Program-made: the position numbers and the translations under genes
The notes under the pieces: model-generated
Database searches by the model: none
Seen by the model: the letters and a program-made list of their open reading frames with translations, nothing else
Told to the model about the DNA's origin: nothing
Source: Helianthus annuus
Taxonomy: Eukaryota > Streptophyta > Magnoliopsida > Asterales > Asteraceae
DNA length: 64,000 nt
Direction: 5' to 3'
Assembly (NCBI RefSeq): GCF_002127325.2
Contig: NC_035436.2
Span: 87,724,960 to 87,788,959 of the forward strand
Shown: positions 33,415 through 45,633 of the stretch, piece by piece
How the letters are laid out: each line of letters opens with the position of its first letter
How positions within the stretch are numbered: the stretch's first letter is position 1

Positions 33415-34187
33415 AACAAGCTTAAAACTTACTAGACAAAACTCTATCATGAAGTCCCTCATTTTATATCGACTTAATCGCCGAGGACAATGGCGAGCAG
33501 GTCATTAGTTAATAGCGCTATTAGGTTTAACAAACCTCACACCATGCCAGTCGGACGGGCGTGTACTAATGGACTATGGCAAACTGTCAATGATGATAGA
33601 CATTGACGTAGGGCACAACTTAGTTTAGTAGTCGATATGGTAACGGTCTAGTGGTTCACATGGGGCAGCCCCCACTGATTATGGATATGGTTTGGGTAAT
33701 AAAGAAGGAACTGATTAATCATATTTTCAACTATGGGGTAACCCCCACTGCAAGTAAGCCAGCAAAAGACAAACCATGTTTTCGAAAATAACTTAAAACT
33801 AAACAACCAAACGTGAACTCACTCAACTTTGTTGTTGACTCGTTGTTACATGCCTTGCAGGTCGTTAGATGCTTATGGAGCTTGCATGAGGAGGAGGTCG
33901 TTGTGGGATATGGACTGTTATGTCCCGTGCTAAACATTTAATCCTTATGAACTTATTAAACTTACGTATTGGACTTTAAACTTATGAACTATGGAACTTA
34001 TGTTTTGGACTTACGTTTTATGCTTCCGCTGTTAACTTAAGCTGGTTACTTTCTTTTGGTCACCAATTGTATTGAGGTTGGTTTTACCTACCTAATTACC
34101 TTGTTCAATATGATTGGTGGCTCGATCCTGGTCATGTCACGCCTCCAAGCGGTGATACTCCGCATGGTGGATTTTGGGGGTGTGACA

Positions 34188-34341
34188 ATGCACATGTGCA
34201 TAACAAAAAATTAATCAAACAGAGGTTAATATGTTGTAACAATATGTAGTAATGGTACATTGGGGGTATCATGCACAAATACATTTGTTGATACATGCAC
34301 ATGTGCATAATTAGGTACTTAAAACATATTAAAACATATTA
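34188..34341 (-). other. MULE intron 4, middle part, between F and C
   Basis: It holds the right TSD of F (34188-34192), two TGCACATGTGCA palindromes (34189-34200, 34296-34307), the second half of the duplicated 75-bp intron unit and the left TSD of C (TATTA, 34337-34341). There is no coding sequence. Confidence 0.6.
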
Positions 34342-34996
34342 TGTAACACCCCAATCGCGTAATATAACAACACGCGGCGGAAATATCGGGGAGTCACGTT
34401 ACAAATTGCTCACAACTACTAGTACTAAATTGTTTCAATATCATTAACATTGTTTTACAAAGAAAGAATACATGTAATTGTTCTTTTGTTTTAGAAGTCT
34501 AAGGCCCATATGCAGTTCTATGCGTTGCATGCTTGAACATTCGAAAACCTGAAACATATGCGAAAACAGTCAGCATAAAAATGCCAGCGAATACATAGGT
34601 TTTATTAGCCAAATAAATGGCAAAACATTTGGCATTGCAATATTTTAATCTTAACTGTGAAAACTCGTGACAAAATTAGGTTTGTATATGGCAATATGAT
34701 ATTTACTAAGTCATTTTATGCCTTACATTGAAATCTCGATTAAACCATCATAAAAACTTGTTAATATGTTATTAGGAATCCAATCAAGGATTAATAATAA
34801 CTGTTTTGAAATAAATCAAAACTTATATAAGTATTATATAAATCAAATCAATGATCTATGATAATACTTTAAATATCCTTCTAAGAATCTAACATATAAA
34901 GATATGGGAGATTCTACAAGGATTTTGATAATCGAATACTGAAACCATAGTACACAAAATCCTAAAGTGATCCAGATAACGCTACAAGAATAAAAA

Positions 34997-35055
34997 AAAA
35001 TAAGAACACTTATATATAGGAAGTACCAACGGCGTATCCACCATGTTCTTATTTT
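34997..35055 (-). other. C: constant-core stem-loop, copy 1
   Basis: A 12-bp stem (AAAATAAGAACA at 34997-35008 with TGTTCTTATTTT at 35044-35055) encloses a 35-nt core with TATATATAGGAAGTACC and GGCGTATCCACCA on the plus strand. The 5' LTR has lost this copy by a deletion near 41813. Confidence 0.7.
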
Positions 35056-35444
35056 ATTGCACCTGTTTCGTTATCTAAATCACAACTACCACATAACACA
35101 TAAATCGTCAACTTGTACCGACTCGTAAACACGCATTAAAGCACACAATGAATCCAATCAAGGACTCCAATATCAGTACATTAAACATCCTACAAGAATC
35201 AACCTATGAAGATAGATAGATGCTATAAAGATTCGGGTTCTGTCACATTGTCTAATCTAACATGCATTAAAGTACACAATGAATCCAAACATGGACTCCA
35301 ATATTAGTACTCTAAACATCCCATATAAGTCTAACTATGAAGATAGATAGATACTACAGGGATCCTGGGTTCTAGTCATATTGAATTATTGAATCAAAAC
35401 AATCCTAAATCCTAATGGTGATTCGGGATAACGCCACGAAAGGT

Positions 35445-35509
35445 AATACAATAAGCACACTTATATATAGGAATTACCAGCGGCGTATCCACCATGTGCT
35501 TATTGTATT
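35445..35509 (-). other. C: constant-core stem-loop, copy 2
   Basis: A perfect 15-bp stem (35445-35459 with 35495-35509) has AAGCACA/TGTGCTT where copy 1 has AAGAACA/TGTTCTT. The core is nearly unchanged. The 5' LTR equivalent is at about 42218-42283. Confidence 0.75.
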
Positions 35510-36297
35510 ATCTAGTTTCGTTATCTAAATCACCAACAAACTACACAAAAACCAACCATCGAGTTGTAAAGTACTTCTTAAAAACCTTACTATGAAGATA
35601 GGAAGATCTAAGATTGTACTTCAAATATCCTATATGAATCTAGCTATGAAGATAGGTAGATCACTTAAGGATAAAACATTACATTTGCATAATCGGAATA
35701 ATACACATAAAAGCACTTAGTGAACACACATATGCCATACATTTTGAAAACAGATCGATTACACATAAGAATCACCCCAAAACATTTGAAAACGGTAAAA
35801 GAGGGGAACTATGAACTCGCCTGGGGTTGCGTATAGTCCCGGTTCAAACTGTATAACAAAGCTCAAAAGACCAAGAGTTCAAGTGTTGAAGCGGTTCCTA
35901 GGGTAACAGATACTATGTTAGGGAATCGATACCTAAATTGGATGATCGGGTAGAATGAGGTCTTGTAAACCAAATGATGTTGGAACTCATGTGATATGGT
36001 TTAACAAAGCCTATATTCTAAATCGAAACCTATCCTAAGCGCTTACGACCCATTAAGGTAGCTTACGCCACTTTAACGCGTCGTTCGCGCGAAAGCGCGT
36101 TCGAGACGCCTAACTAGTCCTATGACAAGTATTATATGCCTTAACATATCTAATTATGTTATATAATCAATTAAGATGTCAAAACATGTGCTACATATGC
36201 TTAAAATATAATTATGCGAAAAAGGGCATTTTGGTCATGTTCCTAAGGCATATAAACTACCTATCATACAACTAACTAAACGAAGTGACCATAAGGT

Positions 36298-36731
36298 ATA
36301 ACCTCGGAAGGTTATTCCCTATACAACTATGGTCACATTATATGTTTGGTCGGATCCTAATGATTGTCCAAACGGGTCGGGTTCGAAAGTCTAAGCGGTT
36401 GTCAAAACCACTTGACTTACAACTCTACACAAGCACTATCCTAAAAGTGACGAGTTAAACATGTTAAAACATGTTTAACGAAGCTAGAAAACAAGTTTGA
36501 TATCAAAACAAACGGTTTTGATACCCAAGAATAGTTTGGTTGGAAAATACGCATGAATACGCATTTTGGCCGAAACTACGACTCGTCACTACGCCTAGTC
36601 AAAGTGGTAATTAGTAGGTATAGTCACACGGGACTATAACCATCATGATTACGCTCACGTTGTGAAGTTCAACGAACTTCCTGTTGACCAACTCGTGGTC
36701 AAAGCAGAAAGTCAAACACTGTTTGACTTTC
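36298..36731 (-). other. C: row of eight hairpins matching B
   Basis: In minus-strand order: 36707-36731 (11-bp stem), 36684-36702, 36664-36680, 36619-36638, 36501-36523, 36454-36479 (12-bp stem), 36393-36413 and 36298-36315 (tetraloop). The order and loop sizes match B; several stems differ by paired changes. Confidence 0.7.
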
Positions 36732-37689
36732 GTGCTAAAAACGCATAAAAACACGAAAGAATACTTACAAAGGGTCCACGCTAGGAAGTTTGATCCAGGT
36801 TTGCTCAGGTATGAAGTGTTTAAACCTCAACTTAGAGAAAAATGAATCAAGTGTGAGTTGAAGTGAATGAAAGCATGGGTATTTATAGATTTTGGAGAAC
36901 TGTTAGGATCGTTCCTCGCAAAACGTGCCTTGATCTAGACCTTACATGTGGGCACAAGGTATTTCTAAACCATGGGACACTCAAAACAAGAAAATGGTAT
37001 TTGAAATCAGGGGGTAAAAACCATTAAAACATCAAAATTGGACTAGTTACAATGAATCTGGTCATTTGGACACTTTTTGACGCTTTTAGTCCCTGTTGAT
37101 CAAATAAGTTTTTTTTGCGCACCAAACACCTCAAAGCCTATTTCTAAGATTTGTAAAGGATATTTAGGGCCTGTTTTACTTATGATCATATTCTGGAAGG
37201 TTCGTTACAGTACGAATCGGCATACTTTCGCAGTTTGTCGAAATTAGTCCCTGTAAGCGAATAAACTTGATTTCAACACACCGAACCATCCAAAACTTAT
37301 TTCTAAGTTATGTGGAGGTTATTTAAGGTATGTTAAGCCTATGTCACTATTCCAGAGTGTTTGCCGCGTTAAACTGATTACGTTTACGCATCAGTTCTCG
37401 TTTAACTTTCCAGAAAGCAATTTAAAGCTTGAAAATGAACTAGAATCAAAATGTGAAATTGTAAAACCAAAATAAACAAATGTCACAGTCTCCCCTACTT
37501 AGGAAATTTCATCCTAAGTAGAGCACAAGTGTCACAGTCTCCCCTACTTAGGAATCAAAATGTGAAATTGTAAAACCAAAATAAACAAAGCAATTTAAAG
37601 CTTAAAAATGAACTAGACCAAAACACATTGTTTCTTTTATAAAAGATAGTGTCCTGCATTGTGTGTGTTTACAGAGCACAAGTGTCACA

Positions 37690-37705
37690 GTCTCCCCTAC
37701 TTAGG
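37690..37705 (-). other. C: polypurine tract
   Basis: CCTAAGTAGGGGAGAC on the minus strand sits directly before the 3' LTR start, with GACGAAATTT upstream as in B. Confidence 0.8.
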
Positions 37706-39118
37706 AAATTTCGTCCTGAAATTTATTCGAATGAGACCGTAGAGTGGAATTGAAACAACTAATGGATAAGCAGATTGCTAGATCCCAAAGATGCGGAGCA
37801 TCATTTGGAAGGGAATTCAGAATGTGATTTGGGATATTCAAAGTATCTCAAGGTATCCAACCCTTTGAAACTTGTGATAGTCGACTAATATTCAAAATCA
37901 TTTAAGTATGGCACTATGTTACACTAAGCTCCTAGTGTAATTTCTAGCAAACAAAAGGGTGTACATTCAAGCCCTACACGTACACGGTTTCTATTGTCCC
38001 ACGAGGTACATCCAATGCACCACGAGCATCTCATGCATAGGAGACGGGTCAACATACCTATGGCATCAAGATCGTCACCTTTAACACCATAATATAGTCC
38101 CGGTCGGCTCGTTTTGAGTTAATGAATGTACTCGTCGTCGTCCATCGAAAATAACCACACAAAAACACTAAAACACTAAAACACATAATCACATAATGGT
38201 CCAAGATAACATAAAATCACTAAATGATTTCAGCAACGTTCTGAAGAATAACACAATAAGAACACTTATATATAGGAAGTACCATCGGCGTATCCACCGT
38301 GTTCTTATCGCATCATACTCCTCCCGTTACCTTAATCACTCTAGATTTTATGCCACCATACTTAACAAGGCTTACTATGATTCTCATGCGTCGAAACTCA
38401 TAATTAAGTGTGCACCCATAATTACTCGTTTCGTCACATGGTCCACATAGCTCCTCTTGTTAAGCAAGGGTAAACAAATAATAAGGTCGAACTATCAACT
38501 AAATATTGTCACAATAATATATTTGTCAAATCAAATTGCATTTCATACTAGTAATAATAGCACTACTTATTCTGCATACAACAAATTGGGTAGTAGGTAT
38601 TTTATTCTAGTACAAATATTTATATATGTTTCATACTTAACCAAACAGGTAGAACGCAACATATATAATTCATACATTATCATCATAATGTAAGCATATC
38701 AAGAAAATGTTCTCAATTCATGTGCTAGGTATGCTAAGTTAACAAACTAAGTACGTTAAATCAACATACGAAGCAAATTGAATTTATAATCATGTGCTAA
38801 ACATATTAGATAAACAAATCATGTATATAATGCGATGATCATAAAACAGCATTAACTTGTATTGATCGTGTTACCAAGTTTGTACGAATGCACCAGAGTG
38901 CAATCACATTATACTAAACTATAAGATTTAGTTGCTAGAGAACGGAATCCTCAAAATTAGCATGAAATTTGAAATCACACATAGTGCAATCATATTAGAG
39001 TTTGAAATTGAAAATTGAATAACAGAGATAAAGATAAACTTCTTGAAATTTATATTGTCATTACAAACATAGTAAAATATGTACATTGATCTTGAAAATA
39101 AACAGGAAATTTAGAGGT
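37706..39118 (-). other. C: noncoding 3' internal region
   Basis: 1.4 kb between gag and PPT without pol similarity. It carries a third constant-core stem-loop at 38256-38308 (10-bp stem ATAAGAACAC with GTGTTCTTAT), outside any LTR. Apart from that the stretch is AT-rich with nothing I recognise. It lacks the 106-bp repeats of B. Confidence 0.6.
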
Positions 39119-40234
39119 TCAAATGATCATAAGCGCTTGATCATTAGCTTGAGCCTCGTTGATGTTGAATACTTGTCCATTAGCATTGGCAAGCTTGGGG
39201 CAGTTTCGCTTGAAATGATTTAAGTCACCACAATTGAAACATGCTCTTGGGCGAGTCTGAGTAGGGGCTGCTCGGTTCTGGATACGACAGGTCACAGCTA
39301 GATGTCCAAATAAACCACAAATTGTACACTGGCAACAAGGGGAATTTGATGCATGATGATAATTGCAAAGATTGCACCGAGGTTGCTTCACACGATAAAA
39401 TCCCTTAAAGGGTACTGAGTTCAGTGGAGCAGGTGCAGGAATTGCAAAATTCTTTGAAGCCTTGCGCTTCCTAGAACCTTTAGAAGATTCGGCCTTTGAT
39501 CTTTTCAAATTTTCGGTAACGGATTCGGTGTCTTGTTTCTTGTCTCCTTGTTGAAATAACTTACCTTTTCTAACCTGAGAGTCAGTCAAGATAGCAGCTA
39601 ATTCCTTAGCCTCCCTAAGCGTTGCAGGTTGGCTGCCAGTGACAATGTCTTGGACAGGGTCAGGTAAACCATCGATGTATTTCTCAATGGCCCGATCCAA
39701 AGGTGTGACCATAGTGGGGCAAAGTAGGCTTAACTGTTCAAATCAGTCAGTGTAGGCACGGTTTTCCCCACTATCTTGTTTTAAATAATAGAACTCATTT
39801 TCAAGTGCCCTTATTTCACTTCGTGGGCAGAATTTCTTCTTCATAAGATCCTTAAATTCCTCCCACGTCTGTTCCATTGCTACATCGGCACCTCGGTCTC
39901 TCATAATACCATTCCACCAAGTGAGTGCTCTCCTTTGAAAGACACTCGAAGCGAAATCTACCTTGCACTCATTCGGACACTGACCATGGTGGAATGTGCT
40001 TTCTATACTTGCGAACCATTGCAAGAGTGCGGTTGCTCCTTCAGACCCAGAAAATTTTAGCGGTTTGGCTGAATTAAAGGTCTTGAAATTACACTGGGCG
40101 TTGTTGTTGTTATTGTTGTTATATATCTGATGAATCTGGGTTACTATGTTCGAAAGCACAACAGCCATCTGCTGCGTGACAAGGGTTGCGATTTCTTCGT
40201 TGTTTTGAGGTTGTGCATCTCGTCGAGGAGGCAT
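39119..40234 (-). pseudogene. gag: C: Ty3/gypsy gag with one nonsense codon
   Basis: The ATG at 40234 begins MPPRRDAQ and is followed by an Asn run and the Retrotrans_gag core (LLQWFASIESTFHHG, ALTWWNGIMRDRG, FCPRSEIRALENEFYYL). A TGA at 39743-39745 lies in YTD*FEQLSLLCP; B has AGG (Arg) there, so CGA to TGA is one possible origin. The frame then stays open to 39119. Knuckles are CNLCNYHHASNSPC, CTICGLFGHLAVTC and CFNCGDLNHFKRNC. The C-terminus reads NANGQVFNINEAQANDQ, which is the start of the Gag-protease junction of autonomous relatives, so C still shows where pol was lost. About 69% of Gag residues could be compared with B without gaps in the core, by eye. Confidence 0.85.
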
Positions 40235-41265
40235 TTCGAAAGTACAGCTATAGAGAAAACCAAAAGTTAGATTTATCCAATTCTTATGAGTTTGTAACAT
40301 TATTGTCTTGAAACAAGAGTTGTTTAAGTAATATTTTTGGATGAGAGAATACAAACCGGGTTAATGGTTTGTATCATAAATTATTTACCTGTTAAAAATT
40401 TACAATACAAAATGTTTTTAAATTAAAAATTTAAAATAAAGAAACATTATGTTGAAATTTTGAAAATTCTCATCCAAATGGTAAAAATTTGAAATTTTAA
40501 AAGACAAAGGTAGTATTTTGAAAATAAAATAAGATAGAGTCATGAAATGAAATGAGGTTCATTTCAACTGTATCGAACCAAACATATCACCGAAGGTAAT
40601 ATGATGAAATGGTATTGGGAAAGGAAGGATGCTTCGATTGTCGTGAAGAGCAAACACATTACCGAGGGTAACATGAATGAGTAGGGTTACAAAGGTTGTT
40701 TAAAAATCATTCGGTAGGGTCAAGATGGATAGGTTTTTATAATGCTTCACGAAGACATGCTTTAGCCTATAAGTGGACACTCACCCTAAGAATTCCAAGG
40801 TAAGAGTGACTGGTCCGATAATGCGGATTTGTACGAACACTCTAGCCTTAGACACAAAACTCGGGGTACAGGCATCCACCCTTCCAGATTGCATGTGTTC
40901 ACATTATTAAAACCCAAGATTTCGATGAAAAACGTTTGAGAAAAGCATTTGAGAAATCTTTTGATACAAATCTTTTGAGATAAAACATGTTGGCGAAATA
41001 TTTTGACAAAAACGTTTGACAAAACATTTTGGAAAATATTTTAATGAAAACGTTTTGAGAAAAAATATTTTGAGGAATAACTTAAGGCATAAAGCCTAAG
41101 GGTTTTTGGATAAATCATCTAAGGTTAGATGATTCGTAAATCATAGAGTAGTTGTGGCACGAATAAGGATGAGGATTAGGAAAGAAGTCCTAAGTCTACT
41201 CATGTTTGGGTCCTAGGAAGGTTATAGACTAGGATTAGGAAAGAAGTCCTAAGTCTACTCATAGT
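40235..41265 (-). other. C: leader, with a rearranged primer-binding region
   Basis: Most of it aligns loosely with the B leader (GACTGGTCCGA..., AACCTTCCTAGGACCC). The TGGTATCAGAGC expected beside the LTR end at 41266 is absent. Instead a segment of about 50 bases (AGGATTAGGAAAGAAGTCC and neighbours) occurs twice, at 41170-41215 and 41231-41262, and GTTGTGGCACG occurs at 41151 and 41264. Confidence 0.6.
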
Positions 41266-44200
41266 TGTGGCACGCCAATCGTGTAATATAACAACACGCG
41301 GCGGAAATATCGGGGAGTCACGTTACAAATTGCTCACAACTACTGATACTAAATTGTTTCAATATCATTAACATTGTTTTACAAACAAAGAATACATGTA
41401 ATTGTTCTTTTGTTTTAGAAGTCTAAGGCCCGTATGCAGTCCTATGCGTTGCATGCTTGAACAGTTGAAAACCTGAAACATATGCGAAAACAGTCAGCAT
41501 AAAAATGACGGTGAATACATAGGTTTTATTAGCCAAATAAATGGCAAAACATTTGGTATTGCAATATTTTAATCTTAACTGTGAAAACTTGTGACAAAAT
41601 ATGTTTGTATATGGCAATATGATATTTACTAAGTAATTTTATGCCTTACATTAAAATCTCGATTAAACCATCATAAAAACTTGTTAATATGTTATTAGGA
41701 ATCCAATCAAGGATTAATAATAATTGTTTTGAAATAAATCAAAACTTATATAAGTATTATATAAATCAAATCAATGATCTATGATAATACTTTAAATATC
41801 CTTCTAAGAATCTACCATGTTCTTATTTTATTGTACCCGTTTCGTTATCTAAATCACAACTACCACATAACACATAAATCGTCAACTTGTACCGACTCGT
41901 AAACACGCATTAAAGCACACAATGAATCCAATCAAGGACTCCAATATCAGTACTTTAAACTTCCTACAAGAATCAACCTATGAAGATAGATAGATGCTAT
42001 AAGGATTCGGGTTCTGTCACATTGTCTAATGTAACATGCATTAAAGTACACAATGAATCCAAACATGGACTCCAATATTAGTACTCTAAACATCCCATAT
42101 AAGTCTAACTATGAAGATAGATAGATACTACAGGGATCCTGGGTTCTTGACATATTGAATTATTGAATCAAAACAATCCTAAATCCTAATGGTGATTTGG
42201 GATAACGCCACGAAAGGTAATACAATAAGCACACTTATATATAGGAAGTACCAGTGGCGTATCCACCATGTGCTTATTGTATTATCTAGTTTCGTTATCT
42301 AAATCACCAACAAACTATAAAAAAACCAACCATCGAGTTGTAAAGTACTTCTTAAAAACCTTACTATGAAGATAGGAAAATCTAAGACTGTACTTCAAAT
42401 ATCCTATATGAATCTAGCTATGAAGATAGGTAGATCACTTAAGGATAAAACATTACATTTGCATAATCGGAATACTACACATAAAAGCACTTAGTGAACA
42501 CACATATGCCATACATTTTGAAAACAGATCGATTGCACATATGAATCACCTCAAAACATTTGAAAACGGTAAAAGATGGGAACTATGTACTCGCCTGGAG
42601 TTGCGTATAGTTCCGGTTCAAAGGGTATAACAAAGCTCAAAAGACCAAGAGTTCATGTGTTGAAGCGATTCCTAGGGTAACAGATACTATGTTAGGGAAT
42701 CGACACCTAAATCGGAAGATCGGGTAGAATGAGGTCTTGTAAACCAAATGAGTGTTGGAACTCATGTGATATGGTTTAACAAAGCGTATATTCTAAATCG
42801 AAACCTATCCTAAGCGCTTACGACCCATTAAGGTAGCTTACGCCACTTTAACGTGCCATTCGCTCGAAAGCGCGTCCGAGATGCCTAACTAGTCCTATGA
42901 CAAGTATTATATGCCTTAACATATCTAATTATGTTATATAATCAGTTTAGATGTCAAAACATGTGTTACATATGCTTAAAATGAAATTATGCAAAAAAGG
43001 GCATTTTGGTCATTTTCCTAAGACATATAAACTGCCTATCATACAACTAACTAAACGAAGTGACCATATGGTATAACCTTGGAAGGTTATTCCCTATACA
43101 ACTATGGTCACATTATATGTTTGGTCGGATCCTAATGATTGACCAAACGGGTCGGGTTCGAAAGTCTAAGCGGTTGTCAAAACCGCTTGACTTACGACTC
43201 TACACAAGCACTATCCTAAAAGTGACGAGTTAAACATGTTAAAACATGTTTAACGAAGTTAGAAAACAAGTTTGATATAAAAACAAACGGTTTTAATACC
43301 CAAGAATAGTTTGGTTGCAAAATACGCATGAATACGCATTTTTGCCGAAATTACGACTCGTCACTACGCCAACTCAACGTGGTAATCAGTAGGTATAGTC
43401 ACACGGGACTATAACCATCGTGATTACGCTCACGTTGCGAAGTTCAACGAACTTCGTGTTGACCAACTCGTGGTCAAAGCAGAAAGTCAAACACTGTTTG
43501 ACTTAGTGCTAAAAACGCATAAAAACACGAAAGAATACTTACAAAGGGTCCACGCTAGGAAGTTTGATCCAAGTTTGCTTAGGTATGAAGTGTTTAAACC
43601 TCAACTTAGAGCAAAATTAATCAAGTGTGAGTTGAAGTGAATGAAAGCATGGGTATTTATAGATTTTGGAGAACCGTTAGGATCATTCCTCGCAAAACGT
43701 GCTTTGATCTAGACCATACATGTGGGCACAAGGTATTTCTAAACCATGGGACACTCAAAACAAGCAAATGGTATTTGAAATCAGGGGGTAAAAACCATTA
43801 AAGCATCAAAATTAGACTAGATACAATGAATCTGGTCATTTGGGCACTTTTTGACGCTTTTAGTCCCTGTTGATCAAATAAGTTTATTTTTGCGCACCGA
43901 ACACCTCAAAGCCTGTTTCTAAGCTTTATAAAGGATATTTAAGGCATGTTTAACTTATGATCATATTCTGGAAGGTTCGTTACAGTACGAATCGGCATAC
44001 TTTCACAGTTTGTTGAAATTAGTCTCTGTAAGTGAATAAACTTGATTTCAACACACCGAACCATCCAAAACTTATTTCTAAGTTGTGTGGAGGTTATTTA
44101 AGGTACGTTAAGCCTATGTCACTATTCTGGAGTGTTTGCCGCATTAAACTGATTAAGTTTACGCATCAGTTCGCGTTTAATTTTCCAGAAAGTAATTTAA

Positions 44201-44336
44201 AGCTTGAAAATGAACTAGAATCAAAATGTGAAATTGTAAAACCAAAATAAACAATTTTTTGAGGCCAAAACACGTTGTTTCTTTGATAAAAGATAGTGTC
44301 CTACATTGTGTGTGTTTACGGAGCACAAGTGTCACA
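41266..44336 (-). repeat. C: 5' LTR (3071 bp)
   Basis: It matches 34342-37689 with scattered substitutions and indels, including loss of about 170 bp near 41813 that removed one constant-core stem-loop. Its outer end TGTGACACTTGTG (44336) is followed by TSD TATTA. Confidence 0.9.
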
Positions 44337-44341
44337 TATTA

Positions 44342-44396
44342 GGTAGTTATGTTGTGTATATTGAACATTAACACATATTGGATAGTAAGGACATAC
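44342..44396 (-). other. MULE intron 4, proximal part
   Basis: The intron begins with donor GTATGT at 44396-44391, right after exon 4. Element C sits 55 bases into it. Confidence 0.6.
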
Positions 44397-44966
44397 CTCG
44401 AATTCATTGACATAAGACATGTTTGATTTGCAGTGACGAACAGTGTAATTTTTTATGTCGGTCGTTCCATGACGTTCAATTGGCATGCAATGGAACATGC
44501 CCATGTATATTTCTTTTCGAACTTCAAGAAACATGGACCATGTGTATGTTTCGGACGCGTGTGCCTCTATGCGAAGACCGGTAGATAAACAAGGGGTCGA
44601 CATATCACTTTTAAATTCGAGATCTCGTTGTGTGTGCCGTTGAGCATCAATACTGGTTTCAAAACACAATCGAAATTGAACTAATGTGTTAGTTTCTGAC
44701 GAGTTGACTTTAAAAGGCGCGTTTGAGCTCTCGCATCTTGATGTAGTCTTCATCAAACAACACATCGGTATCTCTCTGAAATAACACGGGACCCATTCAT
44801 GTCGTATAGCAAACATCTCACAAAGCCACGGATGATTATCTAGGTGATATTCATCCATTAATACATGCCATCTTTCTTCGAATGTTTGTGGTGTGATGAA
44901 TAAATTCCACACCAGCTTATGCATTGACGAACGAAGAGTGGTATTATCAAGGATGTCATTTGAAAT
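44397..44966 (-). pseudogene. MULE transposase exon 4: end of the DDE domain
   Basis: The exon starts after TTTACAG (acceptor at 44967) and ends at GAG before GTATGT. It reads ISNDI...KLVWN, then TFEERWHVLMDEYHLDNHPWL with the Glu expected as the third acidic residue of the MULE DDE triad, then WVPCYFREIP and TTSRCESSNAPFK. This is typical of FAR1/MULE transposases. The exon is open throughout. It continues in phase into exon 5 across an intron that now holds elements C and F. Confidence 0.85.
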
Positions 44967-45063
44967 CTGTAAATGAGGAAACGTGAATAATAATAATTTG
45001 AATTATTTAACCATATTATATGGTTTAATTGGAACCGTGTTAATATTAAAATAGAGTGTTTAC

Positions 45064-45322
45064 CTTGGACGGGAGTTTTCTCATTATGTGCCACATGCAC
45101 AAACGATGTATAGAGTTTGGGAAAATGGTTGATACAGCTTGTTTCATTGATGCGTCTTGGTCAGTGAGAACAAATATTGGTTGTTTTTTATGTGCAGCCA
45201 GAAAGGTGTTTAGTAACCATGTATACGACTCTATAGTCTCATTGTATAACATGCCAGCGCCAAAGATAACACATTTCTTGTGACGATCAACTCCGGTGAA
45301 TGGCACAAAAATCATTTTGTAT
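45064..45322 (-). pseudogene. MULE transposase exon 3: central DDE domain
   Basis: It joins exon 2 in phase (DTNK/YKMIFVPF). Visible family features are FVPFTGVDRHKKCVIFG, ESYTWLL, VLTDQDASMKQAV with the second catalytic Asp, and HRLCMWHI, the C-x2-H of the MULE domain (PF10551 type). Both borders are GT-AG introns: 45323-45390 upstream (68 nt) and 44967-45063 downstream (97 nt). No stop is inside. Confidence 0.88.
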
Positions 45323-45390
45323 CTGTAAATAAAACATATGATATTAAAAAATTATTAATAATTTCACATGCTGAAAAGTATAGATCTTAC

Positions 45391-45628
45391 TTGTTGGTGT
45401 CATATGTAGCGTCAAATGCACACACATCACCAAAAGCCTCGTAATTTCGTAATGATACGAAATCAGCCCAAAAGAATGATCGCAACTCATTGTCAACTAT
45501 GACACAATAAAAATAGAAATCTTTAATATTGGTAACTCGAGATCTCATGGTATGTAAGAGGATGTCTGCATCGCGTTCACCGATGAATGTACGTATATCT
45601 CTAGAGCAATTTTTGAAATCTTCTGTTG
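45391..45628 (-). pseudogene. MULE transposase exon 2, distal part after E
   Basis: It begins immediately after the E insertion and reads TTEDFKNCSRDIRTFIGERDAD, then FYFYCVIVDNELRSFFWAD and AFGDVCAFDATYDTNK, with the first catalytic Asp in FDATY. Removing E and one copy of TACCA joins ...GGPHNVRG to TTEDFKN in frame, the usual FAR1 to MULE transition. It ends at donor GTAAGA (45390). Confidence 0.88.
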
Positions 45629-45633
45629 TACCA

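Larger units (their letters stand above)
26835..34187 (+). mobile_element. F: solo LTR of a gypsy-type element, carrying nested element G
   Basis: It starts TGTGACAACCCTC and ends GGGGTGTGACA, with perfect 5-bp duplications. Removing G (28371-32870) leaves about 2.85 kb, the size of one LTR in this lineage. The start aligns with the D LTR (GTATCCGTACGATT against GTACCCGTACAATT; the CACTTTAACGGAACCG and CCCGGAACACTAAAATATT regions). No primer binding site, gag or polypurine tract lies within. It is therefore best explained as the product of LTR-LTR recombination. It lies inside the palindrome TGCACATGTGCA of the MULE intron. Confidence 0.85.
34342..37689 (-). repeat. C: 3' LTR (3348 bp)
   Basis: On the plus strand it begins TGTAACACCCCAATCG and ends CACAAGTGTCACA. 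The TATA box on the minus strand is at 36877-36888. It holds the hairpin row (36298-36731), two constant-core stem-loops (34997-35055, 35445-35509) and extra copies of the PPT/LTR junction at 37484-37510 and 37530-37552. Confidence 0.9.
34342..44336 (-). mobile_element. C: non-autonomous Ty3/gypsy element with gag only, same lineage as B, older
   Basis: LTRs are 34342-37689 (3') and 41266-44336 (5'), with TSD TATTA at 34337-34341 and 44337-44341. The internal region is 3.6 kb and holds only gag. No pol motif is visible between gag and the 3' LTR. LTR sequence, gag and PPT are collinear with B. The two LTRs have drifted and carry several indels, so C is older than B. It lies in a MULE intron. 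Confidence 0.9.
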
